This document shows positions 1 to 5,939 of a stretch of 5,939 bases of DNA, one piece after another; position 1 is the stretch's first letter, and every line of letters begins with the position of its first letter. Position numbers and translations under genes: made by a program. A model generated the notes under the pieces. The model searched no databases. It was not told the origin of the DNA and saw nothing but the letters and a program-made list of their open reading frames with translations. Source of the stretch: Candidatus Omnitrophota bacterium (GTDB taxonomy: Bacteria > Verrucomicrobiota > Verrucomicrobiia > Limisphaerales > UBA1319). The stretch lies in the NCBI GenBank assembly GCA_023473405.1, contig JAMCZD010000290.1, positions 1 through 5,939 on the forward strand, written 5' to 3'.

Positions 1-834
1 CTTGGGTTCGATTACAAATGGGACATGGGCTGGATGCATGATTCGCTCCTTTACCTGAGCCGTGATCCTGTCTATCGGAAATACCACCACAACGAATTGA
101 CCTTCCGCGGATTATACGCCTTTAAGGAAAATTTTGTGCTGCCGCTTTCGCACGACGAGGTGGTTTATGGAAAGGGTTCACTGCTGCGCAAAATGCCGGG
201 CGATGAATGGCAAAAGTTCGCCCAACTGCGTTTGCTCTTTGGCTTGATGTATGGTCAACCAGGTAAGAAATTACTGTTTATGGGCGATGAATTCGGCCAA
301 TGGAACGAGTGGTACCACGAGGTCAGCCTTGATTGGCACCTGCTCGAGCATCCGCTCCACCACGGCTTGCAGCGGTGGTTGGAAGACTTGAACCAGTTCT
401 ACCGAAGCGAACCCGCCATGCATGTGCACGATTGTCAGCCGGAAGGTTTTCAATGGATTAATTGCGATGACGCCGAACAAAGCACCCTCAGTTGGCTGCG
501 CCTTGACGGCCAGGAGCCGGTCCTCGTCCTGGTCAATTTTACCCCTGTGGTCCGGCACTCGTTCCGGGTGGGAGTTCCCCGAGGCGGTTTTTGGCGGGAA
601 GCGTTGAATAGCGACGCCCAGGATTACGGGGGCAGCGGTCAAGGCAATTACGGCGGAGTCGATGCCGCCCCTTTCTGTTGGCATAACCAACCTTGTTTCC
701 TGACCATTACCTTGCCGCCATTGGCGGCGGTATTTTTCAGACACGAGGAGAGTCGGGAGGGAGTGGTTGACCATGAGGAGAATGACCTGAAGGACGAAAA
801 GGGCGAAAAGGACCTGAAATTGGGACTGGCATGA
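1..834 (+). CDS. glgB: 1,4-alpha-glucan branching enzyme GlgB, C-terminal part (5' end outside window)
   Basis: Frame 1 is open from the first base, and 277 residues are visible. GlgB (GH13) cuts an alpha-1,4 chain of glycogen and rejoins it through an alpha-1,6 bond in the cytoplasm. Family hallmarks seen are KWDMGWMHDSLLYLSRDPVY at residues 6-25, RKYHHNELTF right after it, LPLSHDEVVYGKGS (residues 47-60) and FMGDEFGQWNEW. The Asp of SHDEVV (visible residue 52, codon at 154) matches the third catalytic carboxylate, Asp526 in E. coli GlgB. The nucleophile Asp and acid/base Glu would lie upstream, outside the window. A C-terminal all-beta domain follows and reaches its usual end near LPPLAAVFFR (codon ending at 741). 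Another 30 residues come after that, 18 of them charged, which is unusual (see the repeat entry). The first in-window ATG (25) is internal and not a start. The stop overlaps the treZ start, indicating one operon. The family call is very secure; exact total length is unknown. Confidence 0.96.
   Translation, partial: LGFDYKWDMGWMHDSLLYLSRDPVYRKYHHNELTFRGLYAFKENFVLPLSHDEVVYGKGSLLRKMPGDEWQKFAQLRLLFGLMYGQPGKKLLFMGDEFGQWNEWYHEVSLDWHLLEHPLHHGLQRWLEDLNQFYRSEPAMHVHDCQPEGFQWINCDDAEQSTLSWLRLDGQEPVLVLVNFTPVVRHSFRVGVPRGGFWREALNSDAQDYGGSGQGNYGGVDAAPFCWHNQPCFLTITLPPLAAVFFRHEESREGVVDHEENDLKDEKGEKDLKLGLA
784..819 (+). repeat. Four tandem 9-nt units inside the glgB 3' end (degenerate minisatellite)
   Basis: Four 9-base units follow each other in the reading frame: gacctgaag, gacgaaaag, ggcgaaaag, gacctgaaa. 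They encode the tripeptides DLK, DEK, GEK and DLK. Units 2 and 3 differ at one base, and units 1 and 4 differ only at the last base. The surrounding stretch from about 744 is also purine-rich on the plus strand (gaggag, gggagggag, gaggagaa). The tract lies past the normal end of the GlgB C-terminal domain, so it probably encodes a disordered charged tail and not a folded part of the enzyme. Slippage of a purine-rich repeat into the gene end is inferred. Confidence 0.7.
822..834 (+). promoter_or_regulatory. treZ start region: weak ggga ribosome binding site and ATGA stop/start overlap
   Basis: The glgB stop TGA (832-834) lies inside the overlap ATGA, whose ATG (831-833) starts treZ. A short Shine-Dalgarno-like ggga (822-825) sits five bases before this ATG. 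The next in-frame ATG at 840 has no such element, so 831 is preferred. The overlap suggests that treZ is translated by ribosomes finishing glgB. Confidence 0.65.
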
Positions 835-2705
835 TCACCATGCAACCTGAGCTGCCAACCCTGGGCGCGGATTATTTGGGCGAGAACCGTTGTCGCTTTC
901 GCGTTTGGGCGCCCAAGGCCAGGCTGGTCGAGGTGGCTATACAAGGAGCGCAGAGGCGGCTCGTGCCGCTGGCCCGGAAAGACCGCGCCTACCACGAAGG
1001 CGTGCTCGAGGACGTCCCGCCCGGGGTGGACTATTTATATCGGCTCGATGGCCGGTTGGAGCGGCCGGACCCGGCCTCGCGTTTCCAACCGGACGGGGTC
1101 CATCATGCGTCGCGGGTGGTGGATTCGAGATTTTCCTGGAAGGACGACCGGTGGTTTGGCCTTCCGTTGCGCGAATACGCCATATACGAGCTGCATGTGG
1201 GCGCCTTCAGTTCGGAAGGCACTTTTGCGGCGGTCGTACCGCGCCTGGGTTACCTGAAAGAGCTGGGAATTACCGCCCTCGAGTTGATGCCCGTCGCGCA
1301 ATTCCCCGGAAGGCGCAACTGGGGTTACGACGGTGTGTACCCGTTTGCGGTGCAGAATTCCTATGGCGGACCGGGCGGTCTGAAGGGGTTAGTAAACGCG
1401 GCTCACGAGGTTGGGTTGGCGGTGGTGCTGGACGTGGTTTACAACCACCTTGGGCCGGAGGGTAATTATTTCGCCGATTTCGCGCCCTACTTCACTGATC
1501 GCTACCATACCCCGTGGGGGAAGGCATTGAATTTTGACGGGCCCGACAGCGACGAGGTGCGCCGGTTTTTTATCGAGAACGCATTGTATTGGCAGACTGA
1601 TTTCCACATCGACGCCCTCCGGCTAGATGCGGTCCATGCGATCTGCGATTTCTCGGCGACGCCATTTCTCGAGGAATTGGCGGCTGTTTGCCATCGTCAA
1701 TCAGAGGCGTTGAACCGCCGGTTCCACCTGATTGCGGAAAGCGATATGAACATGGCGCGTCATATCCTGCCGCCGTCCCTGGGCGGCTATGGTTTGGACG
1801 CCCAATGGACTGATGATTTTCATCATGCCGTCCATGTCTTGCTGACGGGGGAACGAGGCGGTTATTACGCCGATTTCGGCACTATGGAAAGGTTGGCGAA
1901 AGCCTGGCGCCAAGGGTATGCCTTTACCGGGCAATACTCCAATTATCGCCGGCGCCGGCACGGCAGCAACCCGCGTTTGAACCCGGCAAAACAGTTTGTC
2001 GTGTGCAGCCAAAACCACGACCAGGTCGGCAACCGCGTGCGGGGCGACCGGCTGGCCGCGTCCTTGTCATTTGAGGGACTGAAATTGGCCGCGGGCGCCA
2101 CGCTGCTTTCTCCCTTCATCCCATTGCTTTTCATGGGCGAGGAATATGGGGAGCCGGCGCCGTTCCAGTATTTCGTTGAGCACAGCGATTCGGACTTGAT
2201 CGAGGCGGTGCGCCAAGGGCGGCTCGAGGAATTCGCCGCGTTCGGATGGCAGGGTGAGATACCTGATCCGCAGAATGACGCGACCTTTCTACAGTGCAAA
2301 CTCAGACATGAACTTGCCGCCCGGGAACCGCATCGATTGCTGCTCGATTTTTACCGCGAGCTGCTGCGTCTCCGAAAACTGCAGCCTGCCATCGCCTCGG
2401 CGGAAAAGGATACCATCGAGGTCGTTCCTTTCGAACCCGAGCGGATACTGTTCGTTCGCCAATGGCATGGTGCGGACGAGGCAGTGCTCGTGCTGGCCTT
2501 TGGGGACCGGACACGGGCTGTTGACCTGCCGTTTACTTGCGGCACTTGGCGCCTGCTGCTGAACTCCGCCGATTCGCGTTGGGGCGGACCGCGAAACGGA
2601 ATATACGAAGAAATTACCACCGGAGGCGGGACGAAACTGGACATCACACCAAGATCGTTAATATTATACGGACGCATCGTATCGGAAGCTGGCGTGATGG
2701 ATTAG
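831..2705 (+). CDS. treZ: Malto-oligosyltrehalose trehalohydrolase TreZ
   Basis: The product is 624 residues, slightly longer than typical TreZ. The enzyme (GH13, cytoplasmic) hydrolyses the alpha-1,4 bond next to the terminal trehalose of malto-oligosyl-trehalose, freeing trehalose. Residues about 10-100 form the N-terminal immunoglobulin-like domain (CRFRVWAPKARLVEV). The GH13 barrel begins near YAIYELHVGAFSSEGTF (116-132) and includes NWGYDGVYPFAVQNSYGGP (163-181) and DVVYNHLGPEGNYF (201-214). Catalytic residues by motif are Asp266 in LRLDAVHAI (nucleophile), Glu303 in IAESD (acid/base) and Asp397 in QNHDQVGNR. FMGEEYGEPAPFQYFVEHSD (434-453) and EEFAAFGWQGEIPDPQ (466-481) are TreZ-type signatures that separate it from GlgB and TreX. 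A beta-rich C-terminal domain covers about 500-615. Its substrate comes from TreY, which is not in the window. No frameshift or missing catalytic residue was seen. Confidence 0.96.
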   Translation: MITMQPELPTLGADYLGENRCRFRVWAPKARLVEVAIQGAQRRLVPLARKDRAYHEGVLEDVPPGVDYLYRLDGRLERPDPASRFQPDGVHHASRVVDSRFSWKDDRWFGLPLREYAIYELHVGAFSSEGTFAAVVPRLGYLKELGITALELMPVAQFPGRRNWGYDGVYPFAVQNSYGGPGGLKGLVNAAHEVGLAVVLDVVYNHLGPEGNYFADFAPYFTDRYHTPWGKALNFDGPDSDEVRRFFIENALYWQTDFHIDALRLDAVHAICDFSATPFLEELAAVCHRQSEALNRRFHLIAESDMNMARHILPPSLGGYGLDAQWTDDFHHAVHVLLTGERGGYYADFGTMERLAKAWRQGYAFTGQYSNYRRRRHGSNPRLNPAKQFVVCSQNHDQVGNRVRGDRLAASLSFEGLKLAAGATLLSPFIPLLFMGEEYGEPAPFQYFVEHSDSDLIEAVRQGRLEEFAAFGWQGEIPDPQNDATFLQCKLRHELAAREPHRLLLDFYRELLRLRKLQPAIASAEKDTIEVVPFEPERILFVRQWHGADEAVLVLAFGDRTRAVDLPFTCGTWRLLLNSADSRWGGPRNGIYEEITTGGGTKLDITPRSLILYGRIVSEAGVMD

Positions 2706-2721
2706 CTTTAGCGCGGCCAGC

Positions 2722-2745
2722 GGCGGAGCCGGAGTCCTCTCCGCC
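2722..2745 (+). promoter_or_regulatory. Hairpin A in the treZ/GH57 gap
   Basis: ggcggag (2722-2728) is perfectly complementary to ctccgcc (2739-2745), giving a seven-pair, G+C-rich stem with a ten-base loop. Its 3' arm contains the last two bases of the 5' arm of hairpin B and all of hairpin B's loop, so both stems cannot form fully at once. A regulatory role is inferred. Confidence 0.4.
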
Positions 2746-2752
2746 AGAGGAC
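2734..2752 (+). promoter_or_regulatory. Hairpin B in the treZ/GH57 gap
   Basis: gtcctct (2734-2740) is perfectly complementary to agaggac (2746-2752), giving a seven-pair stem closed by the five-base loop ccgcc. It is followed by ctgccttt, which has only three T residues, so it is a poor intrinsic terminator. It could act as an mRNA stabiliser or processing barrier for the treZ 3' end, or as one state of a switch with hairpin A. The pairing is directly visible; the function is not. Confidence 0.45.
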
Positions 2753-2789
2753 CTGCCTTTGCCGGTTGCGATATTGCGTGAACGGCAGC

Positions 2790-5216
2790 ATGGAAAAGTT
2801 CATTTGCATTCACGGTCACTTTTATCAACCTCCACGCGAAAATCCATGGTTGGAAGCGGTTGAATTGCAGGACTCGGCGCATCCGTATCATGACTGGAAC
2901 GAGCGGGTAAAGGCCGAATGTTACTCGCCGAATGCCGTGGCGCGACTGTTGGACAGCGAAGGCAGGATCAGCGGCATCGTCAACAATTACTCGAAGATCA
3001 GCTTCAACTTCGGACCGACCCTGCTGGCGTGGATGAAGCAAAACGCCCCCGACGTTTATCACGCTATTGTGGACGCGGACAAGCAGAGCCAGGAGCGTTT
3101 CTCGGGGCACGGATCCGCCCTGGCCCAATGCTACAATCACATGATCATGCCCCTGGCGTCCCCGCGTGACAAGCGGACTCAGGTGATTTGGGGCGTGCGC
3201 GACTTCGAGTCCCGATTCGGTCGCAAACCGGAAGGCATGTGGTTGCCAGAGACAGCAGTGGACCACGATACGCTTGCGGTTCTGGCGCAGCATGGCATCA
3301 AGTTCACCATCTTGTCGCCGCATCAGGCAAGCCGGGTGCGCCCGCTCGGCTCGCACCGATGGCAGGACGTCAACGGCGGGCGAGTAGACCCCTCGAGGCC
3401 GTACCAGGTGAACCTGCCGTCCGGCCAATCGATCGCCGTTTTCTTCTATGACGCACCGGTGTCACAAGCCGTTGCCTTCGAGCGATTGCTAGCCAGCGGT
3501 GATAGATTTGCCAGCCGGCTTATGGACGGGTTTGACGACGGCCGCAATTGGGACCAATTGGTGCACATCGCCACTGACGGCGAGACCTATGGACACCACC
3601 ATCGGCACGGCGAGATGGCCCTCGCCTATGCGTTGCATTTCCTCGAGGCGGAGCGCGGGATTCGATTGACCAATTACGGCGAATTCCTTGCTGCCCATAA
3701 GCCCGATCACGAGGCGCAGATTCATCAGAAAACCTCCTGGAGCTGCAACCATGGAATCGAGCGCTGGAACAGCCATTGCGGCTGCAATTCCGGCGGACGC
3801 CCCGGGTGGAATCAACACTGGCGGCGGCCCTTGCGAGTGGCGATGGATTGGCTGCGCGATCAGCTTGCCCCGCGTTATGCCGCCGAGGCACGCAAGTTTT
3901 TCAAGGACCCATGGGCGGCGCGCGACGATTACATCAGCGTGATCCTGGACCGCTCGCTGGAGAACATGTCGGCGTTCTTTCGCCAGCACGCCTTGCGTGA
4001 ACTGGCCGAGGCCGACCAAGTCAACGCCTTGCGGTTGTTGGAGCTCCAGCGGCATGCCATGCTCATGTACACGAGCTGCGGATGGTTCTTTGATGAAATC
4101 TCCGGGATCGAGACTGTCCAGATCATTCAATACGCCGCGCGTGCCATACAATTGGCCAAAGACCTCTTGGGCGAAGACCTCGAACCGGGGTTTCTCGGGC
4201 ACTTGGGCAAGGCGAAAAGCAATATCCGCGACCATCGCGACGGCCGGCGCGTTTACGAGCTTTTTGTGAAGCCGGCCATAGTGGACCGCGAGAAAGTCGG
4301 CGCCCACTATGCCGCCAGTTCGCTGTTCGAGTCCTACCCGGAAGAGGCGCGCATCTACGCCTTTACGATCAAGCGGCAGGACCACCAGCTCTTTACCACC
4401 GGCAATGCGCGGCTGGCCATTGGCTCGATCAAGGTTGCTTTCGAGATCACGCGGAATTCAGACGTGGTCACTTATGCGGTGCTACATCTTGGAGACCACA
4501 ATCTGAATTGCGGTGTGCGGCTTTACCAAGGGCCCGAGGCTTTCGCCGCTATGTTGCGCGAGATCAAGGAGGCCTTTGACCGGGCTGATTTTCCCCAGAT
4601 CATCCGGATCATGGACCGACAGTTCGGCGAATCGCACTACACACTCAAGAATCTCTTCCGCGACGAGCAGCGCAAGGTGCTCAATCAAATCCTCGTCTCG
4701 ACCCGAGACGACATTTACAATACCTTCCGGCTGATTACCGATCGATACGCGCCTCTCTTGCGGTTCCTGGCTGATTTGCCCGCCCCGGCCCCCAAGGCGC
4801 TCGAGGCGGCCGTCGAGGTGGTGCTGAACAGCGAGTTGCGCCGCCAATTCGAGAGCGATGCCATTGACCTCGACCGCGTTCGGGCCCTGCTGGTGGAGTG
4901 CGAGCGCGGCAATGTGCCCCTGGACACCAATGAGCTGGCATTTGCGCTCGAGGGCAATTTGAATCGCCTGAGCCTGCAATTCAAGAATCAGCCGGAAGAC
5001 CTGGTCTTGCTCCAACGCCTCAACAGTGTGGCCGAGCTGGCGCGTTCGTTGTCGTTCGAAGTCAATTTGTGGGCGGCGCAAAACACCTGTTACCACCTGT
5101 TGCATTCGGCGGGTCCCGATTTCCGTGCTCGAGCCGGCCAGGGCGACGAGAATGCCCAACGCTGGCTCCAGCAGTTTCGATCCCTGGGCGAACAGCTCGG
5201 CTTTCGCGTCGATTAA
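2790..5216 (+). CDS. Glycoside hydrolase family 57 protein with C-terminal DUF3536-type region
   Basis: This gene encodes 808 residues from the ATG at 2790. The frame is open further upstream (TTG 2766, GTG 2778), but the family N-terminus matches MEKFICIHGHFYQPPREN, so 2790 is chosen. GH57 enzymes are retaining alpha-glucan hydrolases, 4-alpha-glucanotransferases or branching enzymes. GH57 motifs in order are HGHFYQPP (8-15), FSGHGSALAQCYNHMIMPL (104-122), GMWLPETAV (149-157) with presumed nucleophile Glu154, and ATDGETYGHHHRHGE (261-275) with presumed acid/base Asp263. A conserved-looking Cys segment, SWSCNHGIERWNSHCGC (316-332), follows the catalytic part. The C-terminal half (roughly 500-805) looks like the DUF3536 region and is probably mostly helical. 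No signal peptide is visible, so the protein is likely cytoplasmic. Its position after treZ suggests work on glycogen-derived chains. The precise reaction cannot be read from sequence. It is intact, and its stop overlaps the next gene's start. Confidence 0.93.
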   Translation: MEKFICIHGHFYQPPRENPWLEAVELQDSAHPYHDWNERVKAECYSPNAVARLLDSEGRISGIVNNYSKISFNFGPTLLAWMKQNAPDVYHAIVDADKQSQERFSGHGSALAQCYNHMIMPLASPRDKRTQVIWGVRDFESRFGRKPEGMWLPETAVDHDTLAVLAQHGIKFTILSPHQASRVRPLGSHRWQDVNGGRVDPSRPYQVNLPSGQSIAVFFYDAPVSQAVAFERLLASGDRFASRLMDGFDDGRNWDQLVHIATDGETYGHHHRHGEMALAYALHFLEAERGIRLTNYGEFLAAHKPDHEAQIHQKTSWSCNHGIERWNSHCGCNSGGRPGWNQHWRRPLRVAMDWLRDQLAPRYAAEARKFFKDPWAARDDYISVILDRSLENMSAFFRQHALRELAEADQVNALRLLELQRHAMLMYTSCGWFFDEISGIETVQIIQYAARAIQLAKDLLGEDLEPGFLGHLGKAKSNIRDHRDGRRVYELFVKPAIVDREKVGAHYAASSLFESYPEEARIYAFTIKRQDHQLFTTGNARLAIGSIKVAFEITRNSDVVTYAVLHLGDHNLNCGVRLYQGPEAFAAMLREIKEAFDRADFPQIIRIMDRQFGESHYTLKNLFRDEQRKVLNQILVSTRDDIYNTFRLITDRYAPLLRFLADLPAPAPKALEAAVEVVLNSELRRQFESDAIDLDRVRALLVECERGNVPLDTNELAFALEGNLNRLSLQFKNQPEDLVLLQRLNSVAELARSLSFEVNLWAAQNTCYHLLHSAGPDFRARAGQGDENAQRWLQQFRSLGEQLGFRVD

Positions 5217-5236
5217 TGAGAAACGCGCAATCCATG
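5214..5236 (+). promoter_or_regulatory. TAATG stop/start overlap and alternative start of the methyltransferase gene
   Basis: The GH57 stop TAA (5214-5216) shares its last base with ATG 5216-5218, the first possible methyltransferase start. A second in-frame ATG lies at 5234-5236. Neither has a strong Shine-Dalgarno; a gaga at 5218-5221 sits twelve bases before the second. Either start places the gene within 20 bases of the GH57 stop, so reinitiation by terminating ribosomes is likely. Confidence 0.6.
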
Positions 5237-5939
5237 AAACCAGCCAAAACAACCGCTTCAAAGCCACCCGCAGCGGCCCCCACGGACGTCTTGCGGGTCT
5301 TCCAGTCCCGAACCCAAACCAAGGCCTTCTATAATAAGATCAGCCGCGTATACGACTTGCTGTCCGAACGCAGCGAGGCGCCGGTGCGGCGAGCCGGGCT
5401 ATCCCTGCTTAAGGCCAGGCCGGGCGAGAAGGTGCTCGAGGCAGGCTTCGGAACCGGCCATTGCCTGGCGGCTTTGGCGCAAGCGGTGGGGCCGTCCGGA
5501 ACAGTATTCGGCCTTGACTTATCGGACCAAATGGTCCGGATGGCCCGGGAGAACCTGGCTCAGGCAGGCCTGTTGGGACGGTGCAGGCTGCGTTGTGGAG
5601 ATGCGACGCGCCTGCCCTATACCGCGGGCAGCATGGACGCCGTTTTCATGAGCTTCACCCTCGAGTTATTCGATACGCCGGAAATTCCGCGTGTCCTGGG
5701 CGAGTGCGGGCGGGTGCTGCGTTCGGGCGGCCGGATAGTGGTGGTGGGGATGTCCAAGCAGGGACCCGGCGACGCATTAGTCAAGGTTTTCGAGTGGACC
5801 CATAAGCATTTCCCCAAATTCGTGGACTGCCGGCCCATATACGTCGGACAGGCTATGGAGCAGGCGGGCTTCAACATCAAAACCAGGTTGATCAAACACA
5901 TGTGGATTCCCGTGGAAATCATCCTGGGGATTAAAGACG
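5216..5939 (+). CDS. UbiE-like class I SAM-dependent methyltransferase (3' end outside window)
   Basis: An open frame runs from the ATG at 5216 to the right edge without a stop, giving 241 visible residues. From the alternative ATG at 5234 it gives 235. It shows a Rossmann-type methyltransferase fold: KVLEAGFGTGH (72-82, SAM-binding motif I), GLDLSDQMVRMA (99-110, where Asp101 should bind the SAM ribose), CGDATRLPY (127-135) and SMDAVFMSFTLELF (139-152), then GRVLRSGGRIVVVGMS (165-180). Residues 36-51 (KAFYNKISRVYDLLSE) resemble the N-terminal helix of UbiE/COQ5 family proteins. The first 25 residues are rich in Ala, Pro, Lys and Thr and are probably disordered. Quinone, lipid and small-molecule methyltransferases share this pattern, so the substrate is unassigned. 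It follows the GH57 gene with overlap and probably shares its transcript. The visible length is close to a full family member, so only a short end should be missing. Confidence 0.88.
   Translation, partial: MRNAQSMKPAKTTASKPPAAAPTDVLRVFQSRTQTKAFYNKISRVYDLLSERSEAPVRRAGLSLLKARPGEKVLEAGFGTGHCLAALAQAVGPSGTVFGLDLSDQMVRMARENLAQAGLLGRCRLRCGDATRLPYTAGSMDAVFMSFTLELFDTPEIPRVLGECGRVLRSGGRIVVVGMSKQGPGDALVKVFEWTHKHFPKFVDCRPIYVGQAMEQAGFNIKTRLIKHMWIPVEIILGIKD

Larger units (their letters stand above)
2706..2789 (+). other. 84-base gap between treZ and the GH57 gene
   Basis: This is the only real intergenic space in the window. It holds two overlapping inverted repeats (listed separately). No convincing sigma70-type promoter was found. 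There is no long T run and no strong Shine-Dalgarno before the ATG at 2790; the bases just upstream read gaacggcagc. The simplest reading is a continuous transcript with an RNA structure between the two genes. A processing site or a weak promoter of a non-canonical type cannot be excluded. Confidence 0.5.

Noticed and set aside
890..1465. 191-residue plus-strand frame overlapping treZ in another phase
   Set aside because: The translation is Arg/Gly/Ala-rich low complexity with no motif, and treZ is intact in its own frame with family motifs.
1948..1959. Perfect 12-base palindrome gccggcgccggc
   Set aside because: It lies inside treZ and encodes part of a conserved Arg-rich segment (NYRRRRHGSN) with CGC/CGG codons, so codon choice explains it.
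2734..2760. Intrinsic terminator after treZ
   Set aside because: The stem is only seven pairs and is followed by three T residues, so it is too weak to call a terminator; kept as a hairpin of unknown role.
2766..2789. Upstream TTG (2766) or GTG (2778) start for the GH57 gene
   Set aside because: The family N-terminus aligns with the ATG at 2790. The extra residues are unlike the family, and no ribosome binding site supports either codon.
5084..5101. Short direct repeat cacctgtt ... cacctgtt
   Set aside because: Two eight-base copies within the GH57 coding sequence are explained by the local TCYHLL codons; no further copies were seen.
2664..5267. Three long minus-strand open frames (2664-3428, 3489-4385, 4482-5267) opposite the GH57 gene
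   Set aside because: Their translations show no recognisable domain, and they lie opposite a gene with clear family motifs throughout. In GC-rich coding DNA such antisense openness is common.
5617..5922. 101-residue minus-strand frame near the right edge
   Set aside because: It is antisense to the methyltransferase, whose SAM-binding motifs are clear, and it has no recognisable features of its own.

Overview
The window is a compact, fully plus-strand stretch of bacterial DNA, moderately GC-rich by eye. It carries four consecutive genes: the 3' end of a glycogen branching enzyme (glgB), a complete malto-oligosyltrehalose trehalohydrolase (treZ), a complete GH57 / DUF3536-type glycoside hydrolase, and the start of a UbiE-like class I SAM-dependent methyltransferase that runs off the right edge. 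No RNA gene, insertion sequence, CRISPR array or phage trace was seen. The protein types and base composition would fit an environmental bacterium such as a Verrucomicrobiota (Pedosphaera/Limisphaerales-like) or Acidobacteriota lineage. That assignment is an impression and was not tested.

Layout: glgB fills 1-834 and enters the window already open. Its last 30 codons form a charged tail containing four tandem 9-nt units. Its stop overlaps the treZ start in an ATGA at 831-834. treZ (831-2705) is intact with its catalytic Asp/Glu/Asp set. An 84-base gap (2706-2789) holds two overlapping, mutually exclusive hairpins. The GH57/DUF3536 gene follows (2790-5216, start chosen at the ATG that begins MEKFICIHGHFYQPP). 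Its stop overlaps the first possible methyltransferase start in a TAATG at 5214-5218. The methyltransferase is open from 5216 (or 5234) to the end of the window.

How they may work together: GlgB puts alpha-1,6 branches into glycogen. TreZ releases trehalose from malto-oligosyl-trehalose, the product of TreY acting on alpha-1,4-glucan ends. The GH57 enzyme belongs to a superfamily of alpha-glucan hydrolases and transferases, so it probably acts on the same glucan pool. The usual TreZ partner, TreY, is not in the window and must lie outside it or be missing. The methyltransferase has no obvious role in this pathway, and its tight junction with the GH57 gene is the oddest part of the layout.

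No strikingly new system is evident. The points most worth a second look are the GH57/DUF3536 enzyme with its Cys cluster inside a trehalose/glycogen operon, its coupling to a methyltransferase, the competing hairpins ahead of it, the repeat-derived tail of GlgB, and a strong preference for CTC-GAG at Leu-Glu pairs.
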